DNA from: Euwallacea fornicatus
Lineage: Eukaryota; Arthropoda; Insecta; Coleoptera; Curculionidae
Assembly (NCBI RefSeq): GCF_040115645.1
Contig: NW_027096017.1
Location: 992,001 to 1,056,000 of the forward strand
Reading direction: 5' to 3'
DNA: 64,000 nt
How positions within the stretch are numbered: the stretch's first letter is position 1; each line of letters begins with the position of its first letter. The notes below the pieces were generated by a model. That model did no database searches, had not been told where the DNA came from, and was given only the letters and a program-made list of their open reading frames with translations. Below are positions 11,621 to 25,175 of the stretch, piece by piece. The position numbers and the translations under genes were made by a program.

Positions 11621-14600
11621 AACAAGATGCAATAATGATGTGTTGTGGCATCTTCAAACTCTAGTCGAGCTGATTAATTTCACACTTTGTTTAACAAATT
11701 TGGTCCTCATTTGCCGAAGTTATCGAGCTTCAAAGTTTGAAAAGTCTCTAAAGTTGTGTGTTTGAGCACATAAAGTACTATTTTTCTTGGAAATTCAACA
11801 AGATGCAATAATGATGTGGTGAGACATCTTAAAGATCTCGTCGAGCTGATTAATTTGACACTTCGTTTAACAAATTTGGTCCTCATTTGCCGAAGTTATC
11901 GAAGCTTCAAATTTTGAAAAGTCTCAAAAGTTGTGTGTTTGAGCACATAAAGTACTATTTTTCTTGGAAATTCAACAAGATGCAATAATGATGCGGTGAG
12001 ACATCTTAAAGATCTCGTCGAGCTGATTAATTTCACACTTAGTTTAACAAATTTGGTCCTCATTTGCCGAAGTTATCGAGCTTCAAAGTTTGAAAAGTTT
12101 CAAAAGTTGTGTGTTTGAGCACATAAAGTACTATTTTTCTTGGAAATTCAACAAGATGCAATAATGATGTGGTGAGACATCTTAAAGATCTCGTCGAGCT
12201 GATTAATTTGACACTTCGTTTAACAAATTTGGTCCTCATTTGCCGAAGTTATCGAGCTTCAAATTTTGAAAAGTCTCAAAAGTTGTGTGTTTGAGCACAT
12301 AAAGTACTATTTTTCTTGGAAATTCAACAAGATGCAATAATGATGTGGTGAGACATCTTAAAGATCTCGTCGAGCTGATTAATTTGACACTTCGTTTAAC
12401 AAATTTGGTCCTCATTTGCCGAAGTTTTCAAGCTTCAAATTTTGAAAAGTCTCAAAAGTTGTGTGTTTGAACACGTAAAGTACTATTTTTCTTGGAAATT
12501 CAACAAGATGCAATAATGATGTGTTGTGGCATCTTCAAACTCTAGTCGAGCTGATTAATTTCACACTTTGTTTAACAAATTTGGTCCTCATTTGCCGAAG
12601 TTATCGAGCTTCAAATTTTGAAAAGTCTCAAAAGTTGTGTGTTTGAGCACATAAAGTACTATTTTTCTTGGAAATTCAACAAGATGCAATAATGATGTGT
12701 TGTGGCATCTTCAAACTCTCGTCGAGCTGATTAATTTCACACTTTGTTTAACAAATTCGGTCCTCATTTGCCGAAGTTATCGAGCTTCAAAGTTTGAAAA
12801 GTCTCAAAAGTTGTGTGTTTGAGCACATAAAGAACTATTTTTCTTGGAAATTCAACACGATGCAATAATGATGTGTTGTGGCATCTTCAAACTCTAGTCG
12901 AGCTGATTAATTTCACACTTTGTTTAACAAATTTGGTCCTCATTTGCCGAAGTTATCGAGCTTCAAAGTTTGGAAAGTCTCAAAAGTTGTGTGTTTGAGC
13001 ACATAAAGTACTATTTTTCTTGGAAATTCAACAAGATGCAATAATGATGTGTTGTGGCATCTTCAAACTCTAGTCGAGCTGATTAATTTCACACTTTGTT
13101 TAACAAATTCGGTCCTCATTTGCCGAAGTTATCGAGCTTCAAAGTTTGAAAAGTCTCAAAAGTTGTGTGTTTGAGCACATACAGTACTATTTTTCTTGGA
13201 AATTCAACAAGATGCAATAATGATGTGTTGTGGCATCTTCAAACTCTCGTCGAGCTGATTAATTTCACACTTTGTTTAACAAATTCGGTCCTCATTTGCC
13301 GAAGTTATCGAGCTTCAAAGTTTGAAAAGTCTCAAAAGTTGTGTGTTTGAGCACATACAGTACTATTTTTCTTGGAAATTCAACAAGATGCAATATTGAT
13401 GTGTTGTGGCATCTTCAAACTCTAGTCGAGCTGATTAATTTCACACTTTGTTTAACAAATATGGTCCTCATTTGCCGAAGTTATCGAGCTTCAAAGTTTG
13501 AAAAGTTTCAAAAGTTGTGTGTTTGAGCACATAAAGTACTATTTTTCTTGGAAATTCAACAAGATGCAATAATGATGTGGTGAGACATCTTAAAGATCTC
13601 GTCGAGCTGATTAATTTGACACTTCGTTTAACAAATTTGGTCCTCATTTGCCGAAGTTATCGAGCTTCAAATTTTGAAAAGTCTCAAAAGTTGTGTGTTT
13701 GAGCACATAAAGTACTATTTTTCTTGGAAATTCAACAAGATGCAATAATGATGTGGTGAGACATCTTAAAGATCTCGTCGAGCTGATTAATTTGACACTT
13801 CGTTTAACAAATTTGGTCCTCATTTGCCGAAGTTTTCAAGCTTCAAATTTTGGAAAGTCTCAAAAGTTGTGTGTTTGAGCACGTAAAGTACTATTTTTCT
13901 TGGAAATTCAACAAGATGCAATAATGATGTGTTGTGGCATCTTCAAACTCTAGTCGAGCTGATTAATTTCACACTTTGTTTAACAAATTTGGTCCTCATT
14001 TGCCGAAGTTATCGAGCTTCAAAGTTTGAAAAGTCTCAAAAGTTGTGTGTTTGAGCACATAAAGTACTATTTTTCTTGGAAATTCAACAAGATGCAATAA
14101 TGATGTGGTGAGACATCTTAAAGATCTCGTCGAGCTGATTAATTTGACACTTCGTTTAACAAATTTGGTCCTCATTTGCCGAAGTTTTCAAGCTTCAAAT
14201 TTTGGAAAGTCTCAAAAGTTGTGTGTTTGAACACGTAAAGTACTATTTTTCTTGGAAATTCAACAAGATGCAATAATGATGTGTTGTGGCATCTTCAAAC
14301 TCTAGTCGAGCTGATTAATTTCACACTTTGTTTAACAAATTTGGTCCTCATTTGCCGAAGTTATCGAGCTTCAAAGTTTGGAAAGTCTCAAAAGTTGTGT
14401 GTTTGAGCACATAAAGTACTATTTTTCTTGGAAATTCAACAAGATGCAATAATGATGTGTTGTGGCATCTTCAAACTCTCGTCGAGCTGATTAATTTCAC
14501 ACTTTGTTTAACAAATTCGGTCCTCATTTGCCGAAGTTATCGAGCTTCAAAGTTTGGAAAGTCTCAAAAGTTGTGTGTTTGAGCACATAAAGTACTATTT

Positions 14601-14789
14601 TTCTTGGAAATTCAACAAGATGCAATAATGATGTGTTGTGGCATCTTCAAACTCTAGTCGAGCTGATTAATTTCACACTTTGTTTAACAAATTTGGTCCT
14701 CATTTGCCGAAGTTATCGAGCTTCAAAGTTTGAAAAGTCTCAAAAGTTGTGTGTTTGAACACGTAAAGTACTATTTTTCTTGGAAATTC

Positions 14790-17700
14790 AACAAGATGCA
14801 ATAATGATGTGTTGTGGCATCTTCAAACTCTCGTCGAGCTGATTAATTTCACACTTTGTTTAACAAATTTGGTCCTCATTTGCCGAAGTTATCGAGCTTC
14901 AAAGTTTGGAAAGTCTCAAAAGTTGTGTGTTTGAACACGTAAAGTACTATTTTTCTTGGAAATTCAACAAGATGCAATAATGATGTGTTGTGGCATATTA
15001 AAGATCTCGTCGAGCTGATTAATTTCACACTTAGTTTAACAAATTTGGTCCTCATTTGCCGAAGTTATCGAGCTTCAAAGTTTGAAAAGTTTCAAAAGTT
15101 GTGTGTTTGAGCACATAAAGTACTATTTTTCTTGGAAATTCAACAAGATGCAATAATGATTTGGTGAGACATCTTAAAGATCTCGTCGAGCTGATTAATT
15201 TGACACTTCGTTTAACAAATTTGGTCCTCATTTGCCGAAGTTATCGAGCTTCAAATTTTGAAAAGTCTCAAAAGTTGTGTGTTTGAGCACATAAAGTACT
15301 ATTTTTCTTGGAAATTCAACGAGATGCAATAATGATGTGGTGAGACATCTTAAAGATCTCGTCGAGCTGATTAATTTGACACTTTGGTTAACAAATTTGG
15401 TCCTCATTTGCCGAAGTTATCGAGCTTCAAAGTTTGAAAAGTCTCAAAAGTTGTGTGTTTGAGCACATAAAGAACTATTTTTCTTGGAAATTCAACAAGA
15501 TGCAATAATGATGTGTTGTGGCATCTTCAAACTCTAGTCGAGCTGATTAATTTCACACTTTGTTTAACAAATTTGGTCCTCATTTGCCGAAGTTATCGAG
15601 CTTCAAAGTTTGAAAAGTCTCTAAAGTTGTGTGTTTGAGCACATAAAGTACTATTTTTCTTGGAAATTCAACAAGATGCAATAATGATGTGGTGAGACAT
15701 CTTAAAGATCTCGTCGAGCTGATTAATTTGACACTTCGTGTAACAAATTTGGTCCTCATTTGCCGAAGTTATCGAAGCTTCAAATTTTGAAAAGTCTCAA
15801 AAGTTGTGTGTTTGAGCACATAAAGTACTATTTTTCTTGGAAATTCAACAAGATGCAATAATGATGCGGTGAGACATCTTAAAGATCTCGTCGAGCTGAT
15901 TAATTTCACACTTAGTTTAACAAATTTGGTCCTCATTTGCCGAAGTTATCGAGCTTCAAAGTTTGAAAAGTTTCAAAAGTTGTGTGTTTGAGCACATAAA
16001 GTACTATTTTTCTTGGAAATTCAACAAGATGCAATAATGATGTGGTGAGACATCTTAAAGATCTCGTCGAGCTGATTAATTTGACACTTCGTTTAACAAA
16101 TTTGGTCCTCATTTGCCGAAGTTATCGAGCTTCAAATTTTGAAAAGTCTCAAAAGTTGTGTGTTTGAGCACATAAAGTACTATTTTTCTTGGAAATTCAA
16201 CAAGATGCAATAATGATGTGGTGAGACATCTTAAAGATCTCGTCGAGCTGATTAATTTGACACTTCGTTTAACAAATTTGGTCCTCATTTGCCGAAGTTT
16301 TCAAGCTTCAAATTTTGAAAAGTCTCAAAAGTTGTGTGTTTGAACACGTAAAGTACTATTTTTCTTGGAAATTCAACGAGATGCAATAATGATGTGGTGA
16401 GACATCTTAAAGATCTCGTCGAGCTGATTAATTTGACACTTTGGTTAACAAATTTGGTCCTCATTTGCCGAAGTTATCGAGCTTCAAAGTTTGAAAAGTC
16501 TCAAAAGTTGTGTGTTTGAGCACATAAAGAACTATTTTTCTTGGAAATTCAACAAGATGCAATAATGATGTGTTGTGGCATCTTCAAACTCTAGTCGAGC
16601 TGATTAATTTCACACTTTGTTTAACAAATTTGGTCCTCATTTGCCGAAGTTATCGAGCTTCAAAGTTTGAAAAGTCTCTAAAGTTGTGTGTTTGAGCACA
16701 TAAAGTACTATTTTTCTTGGAAATTCAACAAGATGCAATAATGATGTGGTGAGACATCTTAAAGATCTCGTCGAGCTGATTAATTTGACACTTCGTTTAA
16801 CAAATTTGGTCCTCATTTGCCGAAGTTATCGAAGCTTCAAATTTTGAAAAGTCTCAAAAGTTGTGTGTTTGAGCACATAAAGTACTATTTTTCTTGGAAA
16901 TTCAACAAGATGCAATAATGATGCGGTGAGACATCTTAAAGATCTCGTCGAGCTGATTAATTTCACACTTAGTTTAACAAATTTGGTCCTCATTTGCCGA
17001 AGTTATCGAGCTTCAAAGTTTGAAAAGTTTCAAAAGTTGTGTGTTTGAGCACATAAAGTACTATTTTTCTTGGAAATTCAACAAGATGCAATAATGATGT
17101 GGTGAGACATCTTAAAGATCTCGTCGAGCTGATTAATTTGACACTTCGTTTAACAAATTTGGTCCTCATTTGCCGAAGTTATCGAGCTTCAAATTTTGAA
17201 AAGTCTCAAAAGTTGTGTGTTTGAGCACATAAAGTACTATTTTTCTTGGAAATTCAACAAGATGCAATAATGATGTGGTGAGACATCTTAAAGATCTCGT
17301 CGAGCTGATTAATTTGACACTTCGTTTAACAAATTTGGTCCTCATTTGCCGAAGTTTTCAAGCTTCAAATTTTGAAAAGTCTCAAAAGTTGTGTGTTTGA
17401 ACACGTAAAGTACTATTTTTCTTGGAAATTCAACAAGATGCAATAATGATGTGTTGTGGCATCTTCAAACTCTAGTCGAGCTGATTAATTTCACACTTTG
17501 TTTAACAAATTTGGTCCTCATTTGCCGAAGTTATCGAGCTTCAAATTTTGAAAAGTCTCAAAAGTTGTGTGTTTGAGCACATAAAGTACTATTTTTCTTG
17601 GAAATTCAACAAGATGCAATAATGATGTGTTGTGGCATCTTCAAACTCTCGTCGAGCTGATTAATTTCACACTTTGTTTAACAAATTCGGTCCTCATTTG

Positions 17701-19719
17701 CCGAAGTTATCGAGCTTCAAAGTTTGAAAAGTCTCAAAAGTTGTGTGTTTGAGCACATAAAGAACTATTTTTCTTGGAAATTCAACACGATGCAATAATG
17801 ATGTGTTGTGGCATCTTCAAACTCTAGTCGAGCTGATTAATTTCACACTTTGTTTAACAAATTTGGTCCTCATTTGCCGAAGTTATCGAGCTTCAAAGTT
17901 TGGAAAGTCTCAAAAGTTGTGTGTTTGAGCACATAAAGTACTATTTTTCTTGGAAATTCAACAAGATGCAATAATGATGTGTTGTGGCATCTTCAAACTC
18001 TAGTCGAGCTGATTAATTTCACACTTTGTTTAACAAATTCGGTCCTCATTTGCCGAAGTTATCGAGCTTCAAAGTTTGAAAAGTCTCAAAAGTTGTGTGT
18101 TTGAGCACATACAGTACTATTTTTCTTGGAAATTCAACAAGATGCAATAATGATGTGTTGTGGCATCTTCAAACTCTCGTCGAGCTGATTAATTTCACAC
18201 TTTGTTTAACAAATTCGGTCCTCATTTGCCGAAGTTATCGAGCTTCAAAGTTTGAAAAGTCTCAAAAGTTGTGTGTTTGAGCACATACAGTACTATTTTT
18301 CTTGGAAATTCAACAAGATGCAATATTGATGTGTTGTGGCATCTTCAAACTCTAGTCGAGCTGATTAATTTCACACTTTGTTTAACAAATATGGTCCTCA
18401 TTTGCCGAAGTTATCGAGCTTCAAAGTTTGAAAAGTTTCAAAAGTTGTGTGTTTGAGCACATAAAGTACTATTTTTCTTGGAAATTCAACAAGATGCAAT
18501 AATGATGTGGTGAGACATCTTAAAGATCTCGTCGAGCTGATTAATTTGACACTTCGTTTAACAAATTTGGTCCTCATTTGCCGAAGTTATCGAGCTTCAA
18601 ATTTTGAAAAGTCTCAAAAGTTGTGTGTTTGAGCACATAAAGTACTATTTTTCTTGGAAATTCAACAAGATGCAATAATGATGTGGTGAGACATCTTAAA
18701 GATCTCGTCGAGCTGATTAATTTGACACTTCGTTTAACAAATTTGGTCCTCATTTGCCGAAGTTTTCAAGCTTCAAATTTTGGAAAGTCTCAAAAGTTGT
18801 GTGTTTGAGCACGTAAAGTACTATTTTTCTTGGAAATTCAACAAGATGCAATAATGATGTGTTGTGGCATCTTCAAACTCTAGTCGAGCTGATTAATTTC
18901 ACACTTTGTTTAACAAATTTGGTCCTCATTTGCCGAAGTTATCGAGCTTCAAAGTTTGAAAAGTCTCAAAAGTTGTGTGTTTGAGCACATAAAGTACTAT
19001 TTTTCTTGGAAATTCAACAAGATGCAATAATGATGTGGTGAGACATCTTAAAGATCTCGTCGAGCTGATTAATTTGACACTTCGTTTAACAAATTTGGTC
19101 CTCATTTGCCGAAGTTTTCAAGCTTCAAATTTTGGAAAGTCTCAAAAGTTGTGTGTTTGAACACGTAAAGTACTATTTTTCTTGGAAATTCAACAAGATG
19201 CAATAATGATGTGTTGTGGCATCTTCAAACTCTAGTCGAGCTGATTAATTTCACACTTTGTTTAACAAATTTGGTCCTCATTTGCCGAAGTTATCGAGCT
19301 TCAAAGTTTGGAAAGTCTCAAAAGTTGTGTGTTTGAGCACATAAAGTACTATTTTTCTTGGAAATTCAACAAGATGCAATAATGATGTGTTGTGGCATCT
19401 TCAAACTCTCGTCGAGCTGATTAATTTCACACTTTGTTTAACAAATTCGGTCCTCATTTGCCGAAGTTATCGAGCTTCAAAGTTTGGAAAGTCTCAAAAG
19501 TTGTGTGTTTGAGCACATAAAGTACTATTTTTCTTGGAAATTCAACAAGATGCAATAATGATGTGTTGTGGCATCTTCAAACTCTAGTCGAGCTGATTAA
19601 TTTCACACTTTGTTTAACAAATTTGGTCCTCATTTGCCGAAGTTATCGAGCTTCAAAGTTTGAAAAGTCTCAAAAGTTGTGTGTTTGAACACGTAAAGTA
19701 CTATTTTTCTTGGAAATTC
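14790..19719. repeat. 28-monomer HOR, copy 3 (4930 bp)
   Basis: Same order and length as copy 1, with 177-bp monomers at 15670 and 16727 and the caatattgatg monomer at 18312. Copy 3 lacks the 8-monomer insertion of copy 2. At 19720 the next monomer has a type A head instead of the expected gttgtgg/ctcg monomer, so the HOR run ends there. Confidence 0.92.
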
Positions 19720-20247
19720 AACAAGATGCAATAATGATGTGGTGAGACATCTTAAAGATCTCGTCGAGCTGATTAATTTGACACTTCGTTTAACAAATTT
19801 GGTCCTCATTTGCCGAAGTTATCGAGCTTCAAAGTTTGAAAAGTCTCTAAAGTTGTGTGTTTGAGCACATAAAGTACTATTTTTCTTGCAAATTCAACAA
19901 GATGCAATAATGATGTGGTGAGACATCTTAAAGATCTCGTCGAGCTGATTAATTTGACACTTCGTTTAACAAATTTGGTCCTCATTTGCCGAAGTTTTCA
20001 AGCTTCAAATTTTGGAAAGTCTCAAAAGTTGTGTGTTTGAACACGTAAAGTACTATTTTTCTTGGAAATTCAACAAGATGCAATAATGATGTGGTGAGAC
20101 ATCTTAAAGATCTCGTCGAGCTGATTAATTTGACACTTCGTTTAACAAATTTGGTCCTCATTTGCCGAAGTTATCGAGCTTCAAAGTTTGAAAAGTCTCA
20201 AAAGTTGTGTGTTTGAGCACATAAAGAACTATTTTTCTTGGAAATTC
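19720..20247. repeat. Three transitional monomers between HOR runs
   Basis: Three type A monomers: one with gtctctaaag and a private cttgcaaattc linker, one with ttttcaagc and gaacacg, and one with tatcgagc and cataaagaac. They belong neither to the 28-mer order before nor to the 10-mer order after. All sites are known from the 28-mer region except cttgcaaattc. Confidence 0.75.
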
Positions 20248-22007
20248 AACAAGATGCAATAATGATGTGTTGTGGCATCTTCAAACTCTAGTCGAGCTGA
20301 TTAATTTCACACTTTGTTTAACAAATTTGGTCCTCATTTGCCGAAGTTATCGACCTCCAAATTTTGGAAAGTCTCAAAAGTTGTGTGTTTGAACACGTAA
20401 AGTACTATTTTTCTTGGAAATTCAACATGATGCAATAATGATGTGTTGTGACATCTTCAAACTCTCGTCGAGCTGATTAATTTCACACTTTGTTTAACAA
20501 ATTCGGTCCTCATTTGCCGAAGTTGTCGAGCTTCAAATTTTGAAAAGTCTCAAAAGTTGTGTGTTTGAGCACATAAAGTACTATTTTTCTTAGAAATTCA
20601 ACAAGATGCAATAATGATGTGGTGAGACATCTTAAAGATCTCGTCGAGCTGATTAATTTGACACTTCGTTTAACAAATTTGGTCCTCATTTGCCGAAGTT
20701 TTCAAGCTTCAAATTTTGGAAAGTCTCAAAAGTTGTGTGTTTGAGCACGTAAAGTACTATTTTTCTTGGAAATTCAACAAGATGCAATAATGATGTGTTG
20801 TGACATCTTCAAGCTCTCGTCGAGCTGATTAATTTCACACTTTGTTTAACAAATTCGGTCCTCATTTGCCGAAGTTATCGAGCTTCAAATTTTGAAAAGT
20901 CTCAAAAGTTGTGTGTTTGAGCACATACAGTACTATTTTTCTTGGAAATTCAACAAGATGCAATAATGATGTGTTGTGACATCTTCAAACTCTCGTCGAG
21001 CTGATTAATTTCACACTTTGTTTAACACATTTGGTCCTCATTTGCCGAAGTTATCGACCTTCAAATTTTGAAAAGTCTCAAAAGTTGTGTGTTTGAGCAC
21101 ATAAAGTACTATTTTTCTTGGAAATTCAACAAGATGCAATAATGATGTGGTGAGACATCTTAAAGATCTCGTCGAGCTGATTAATTTGACACTTTGGTTA
21201 ACAAATTTGGTCCTCATTTGCCGAAGTTATCGAGCTTCAAAGTTTGAAAAGTCTCAAAAGTTGTGTGTTTGAGCACATAAAGTACTATTTTTCTGGAAAT
21301 TTCAACAAGATGCAATAATGATGTGTTGTGGCATCTTCAAACTCTAGTCGAGCTGATTAATTTCACACTTTGTTTAACAAATTTGGTCCTCATTTGCCGA
21401 AGTTATCGACCTTCAAATTTTGAAAAGTCTCAAAAGTTGTGTGTTTGAGCACATAAAGTACTATTTTTCTTGGAAATTCAACAAGATGCAATAATGATGT
21501 GGTGAGACATCTTAAAGATCTCGTCGAGCTGATTAATTTCACACTTTGTTTAACAAATTTGGTCCTCATTTGCCGAAGTTATCGACCTTCAAATTTTGAA
21601 AAGTCTCAAAAGTTGTGTGTTTGAGCACATACAGTACTATTTTTCTTGGAAATTCAACAAGATGCAATAATGATGTGTTGTGGCATCTTCAAACTCTAGT
21701 CGAGCTGATTAATTTCACACTTTGTTTAACAAATATGGTCCTCATTTGCCGAAGTTATCGAGCTTCAAAGTTTGAAAAGTTTCAAAAGTTGTGTGTTTGA
21801 GCACATAAAGTACTATTTTTCTTGGAAATTCAACAAGATGCAATAATGATGTGGTGAGACATCTTAAAGATCTCGTCGAGCTGATTAATTTGACACTTCG
21901 TTTAACAAATTTGGTCCTCATTTGCCGAAGTTATCGAGCTTCAAATTTTGAAAAGTCTCAAAAGTTGTGTGTTTGAGCACATAAAGTACTATTTTTCTTG
22001 GAAATTC
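20248..22007. repeat. 10-monomer HOR, copy 1 (1760 bp)
   Basis: Ten monomers marked by caacatgatg (20424), a gttgtgac head with ttgtcgagc, a cttagaaattc linker, a cttcaagctctcg monomer ending catacag (20776), an aacacatttgg monomer (20952), a ctggaaatttc linker and an aatatgg monomer (21656). The order restarts at 22008. Two differences from the second copy were seen: gacctcc against gaccttc near 20353, and ctctcgtcg against ctctcgacg in the second copy near 22228. Confidence 0.9.
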
Positions 22008-23767
22008 AACAAGATGCAATAATGATGTGTTGTGGCATCTTCAAACTCTAGTCGAGCTGATTAATTTCACACTTTGTTTAACAAATTTGGTCCTCATTTG
22101 CCGAAGTTATCGACCTTCAAATTTTGGAAAGTCTCAAAAGTTGTGTGTTTGAACACGTAAAGTACTATTTTTCTTGGAAATTCAACATGATGCAATAATG
22201 ATGTGTTGTGACATCTTCAAACTCTCGACGAGCTGATTAATTTCACACTTTGTTTAACAAATTCGGTCCTCATTTGCCGAAGTTGTCGAGCTTCAAATTT
22301 TGAAAAGTCTCAAAAGTTGTGTGTTTGAGCACATAAAGTACTATTTTTCTTAGAAATTCAACAAGATGCAATAATGATGTGGTGAGACATCTTAAAGATC
22401 TCGTCGAGCTGATTAATTTGACACTTCGTTTAACAAATTTGGTCCTCATTTGCCGAAGTTTTCAAGCTTCAAATTTTGGAAAGTCTCAAAAGTTGTGTGT
22501 TTGAGCACGTAAAGTACTATTTTTCTTGGAAATTCAACAAGATGCAATAATGATGTGTTGTGACATCTTCAAGCTCTCGTCGAGCTGATTAATTTCACAC
22601 TTTGTTTAACAAATTCGGTCCTCATTTGCCGAAGTTATCGAGCTTCAAATTTTGAAAAGTCTCAAAAGTTGTGTGTTTGAGCACATACAGTACTATTTTT
22701 CTTGGAAATTCAACAAGATGCAATAATGATGTGTTGTGACATCTTCAAACTCTCGTCGAGCTGATTAATTTCACACTTTGTTTAACACATTTGGTCCTCA
22801 TTTGCCGAAGTTATCGACCTTCAAATTTTGAAAAGTCTCAAAAGTTGTGTGTTTGAGCACATAAAGTACTATTTTTCTTGGAAATTCAACAAGATGCAAT
22901 AATGATGTGGTGAGACATCTTAAAGATCTCGTCGAGCTGATTAATTTGACACTTTGGTTAACAAATTTGGTCCTCATTTGCCGAAGTTATCGAGCTTCAA
23001 AGTTTGAAAAGTCTCAAAAGTTGTGTGTTTGAGCACATAAAGTACTATTTTTCTGGAAATTTCAACAAGATGCAATAATGATGTGTTGTGGCATCTTCAA
23101 ACTCTAGTCGAGCTGATTAATTTCACACTTTGTTTAACAAATTTGGTCCTCATTTGCCGAAGTTATCGACCTTCAAATTTTGAAAAGTCTCAAAAGTTGT
23201 GTGTTTGAGCACATAAAGTACTATTTTTCTTGGAAATTCAACAAGATGCAATAATGATGTGGTGAGACATCTTAAAGATCTCGTCGAGCTGATTAATTTC
23301 ACACTTTGTTTAACAAATTTGGTCCTCATTTGCCGAAGTTATCGACCTTCAAATTTTGAAAAGTCTCAAAAGTTGTGTGTTTGAGCACATACAGTACTAT
23401 TTTTCTTGGAAATTCAACAAGATGCAATAATGATGTGTTGTGGCATCTTCAAACTCTAGTCGAGCTGATTAATTTCACACTTTGTTTAACAAATATGGTC
23501 CTCATTTGCCGAAGTTATCGAGCTTCAAAGTTTGAAAAGTTTCAAAAGTTGTGTGTTTGAGCACATAAAGTACTATTTTTCTTGGAAATTCAACAAGATG
23601 CAATAATGATGTGGTGAGACATCTTAAAGATCTCGTCGAGCTGATTAATTTGACACTTCGTTTAACAAATTTGGTCCTCATTTGCCGAAGTTATCGAGCT
23701 TCAAATTTTGAAAAGTCTCAAAAGTTGTGTGTTTGAGCACATAAAGTACTATTTTTCTTGGAAATTC
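22008..23767. repeat. 10-monomer HOR, copy 2 (1760 bp)
   Basis: Repeats the preceding ten monomers at an offset of exactly 1760 bp. At 23768 an aatatgg monomer follows instead of the expected tatcgacc/ggaaag monomer. Its last five monomers, from 22888, also form the left part of a 13-monomer duplication recurring at 25880. Confidence 0.9.
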
Positions 23768-25175
23768 AACAAGATGCAATAATGATGTGTTGTGGCATCT
23801 TCAAACTCTAGTCGAGCTGATTAATTTCACACTTTGTTTAACAAATATGGTCCTCATTTGCCGAAGTTATCGAGCTTCAAAGTTTGAAAAGTTTCAAAAG
23901 TTGTGTGTTTGAGCACATAAAGTACTATTTTTCTTGGAAATTCAACAAGATGCAATAATGATGTGGTGAGACATCTTAAAGATCTCGTCGAGCTGATTAA
24001 TTTGACACTTCGTTTAACAAATTTGGTCCTCATTTGCCGAAGTTATCGAGCTTCAAATTGTGAAAAGTCTCAAAAGTTGTGTGTTTGAGCACATAAAGTA
24101 CTATTTTTCTTGGAAATTCAACAAGATGCAATAATGATGTGTTGTGGAATCTTCAAACTCTAGTCGAGCTGATTAATTTCACACTTTGTTTAACAAATTT
24201 GGTCCTCATTTGCCGCAGTTATCGACCTTCAAATTTTGAAAAGTCTCAAAAGTTGTGTGTTTGAGCACATAAAGTACTATTTTTCTTGGAAATTCAACAA
24301 GATGCAATAATGATGTGGTGAGACATCTTAAAGATCTCGTCGAGCTGATTAATTTGACACTTCGTTTAACAAATTTGGTCCTCATTTGCCGAAGTTTTCA
24401 AGCTTCAAATTTTGGAAAGTCTCAACAGTTGTGTGTTTGAGCACGTAAAGTACTATTTTTCTTGGAAATTCAACATGATGCAATAATGATGTGTTGTGAC
24501 ATCTTCAAACTCTCGTCGAGCTGATTACTTTCACACTTTGTTTAACAAATTCGGTCCTCATTTGCCGAAGTTGTCGAGCTTCAAATTTTGAAAAGTCTCA
24601 AAAGTTGTGTGTTTGAGCACATAAAGTACTATTTTTCTTGGAAATTCAACAAGATGCAATAATGATGTGTTGTGGAATCTTCAAACTCTAGTCGAGCTGA
24701 TTAATTTCACACTTTGTTTAACAAATTTGGTCCTCATTTGCCGCAGTTATCGACCTTCAAATTTTGAAAAGTCTCAAAAGTTGTGTGTTTGAGCACATAA
24801 AGTACTATTTTTCTTGGAAATTCAACAAGATGCAATAATGATGTGGTGAGACATCTTAAAGATCTCGTCGAGCTGATTAATTTGACACTTCGTTTAACAA
24901 ATTTGGTCCTCATTTGCCGAAGTTTTCAAGCTTCAAATTTTGGAAAGTCTCAACAGTTGTGTGTTTGAGCACGTAAAGTACTATTTTTCTTGGAAATTCA
25001 ACATGATGCAATAATGATGTGTTGTGACATCTTCAAACTCTCGTCGAGCTGATTACTTTCACACTTTGTTTAACAAATTCGGTCCTCATTTGCCGAAGTT
25101 GTCGAGCTTCAAATTTTGAAAAGTCTCAAAAGTTGTGTGTTTGAGCACATAAAGTACTATTTTTCTTGGAAATTC
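22888..25175. repeat. 13-monomer segmental duplication, left copy
   Basis: Thirteen monomers (2288 bp) recur at 25880-28167, an offset of 2992 bp. Shared landmarks are the ctggaaatttc linker, the aaattgtgaaaag monomer (23944 and 26936) and the trimer marked by gtggaatc, caacag and gattactttc. The third monomer differs: tatcgacc with aaattttg here, tatcgagc with aaagtttg and gtttca in the right copy. Confidence 0.85.

Larger units (their letters stand above)
8451..14789. repeat. HOR copy 2, enlarged to 36 monomers (6339 bp)
   Basis: The order follows copy 1 from 8451, but eight monomers are present twice (8803-10211 and 10212-11620). The length is therefore 36 x 176 + 3 = 6339 bp. Landmark spacing confirms this: the catacag monomer pair and the caatattgatg monomer (7043) recur exactly 6339 bp later, at 13382 for the latter. 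After the duplicated block the order rejoins copy 1 at the monomer equivalent to 5282 and runs to the end without a visible break. Confidence 0.92.

Noticed and set aside
21285..21305. Linker ctggaaatttc read as a frameshifting deletion in the monomer
   Set aside because: A missing T is balanced by an extra T a few bases later, so the monomer remains 176 bp.
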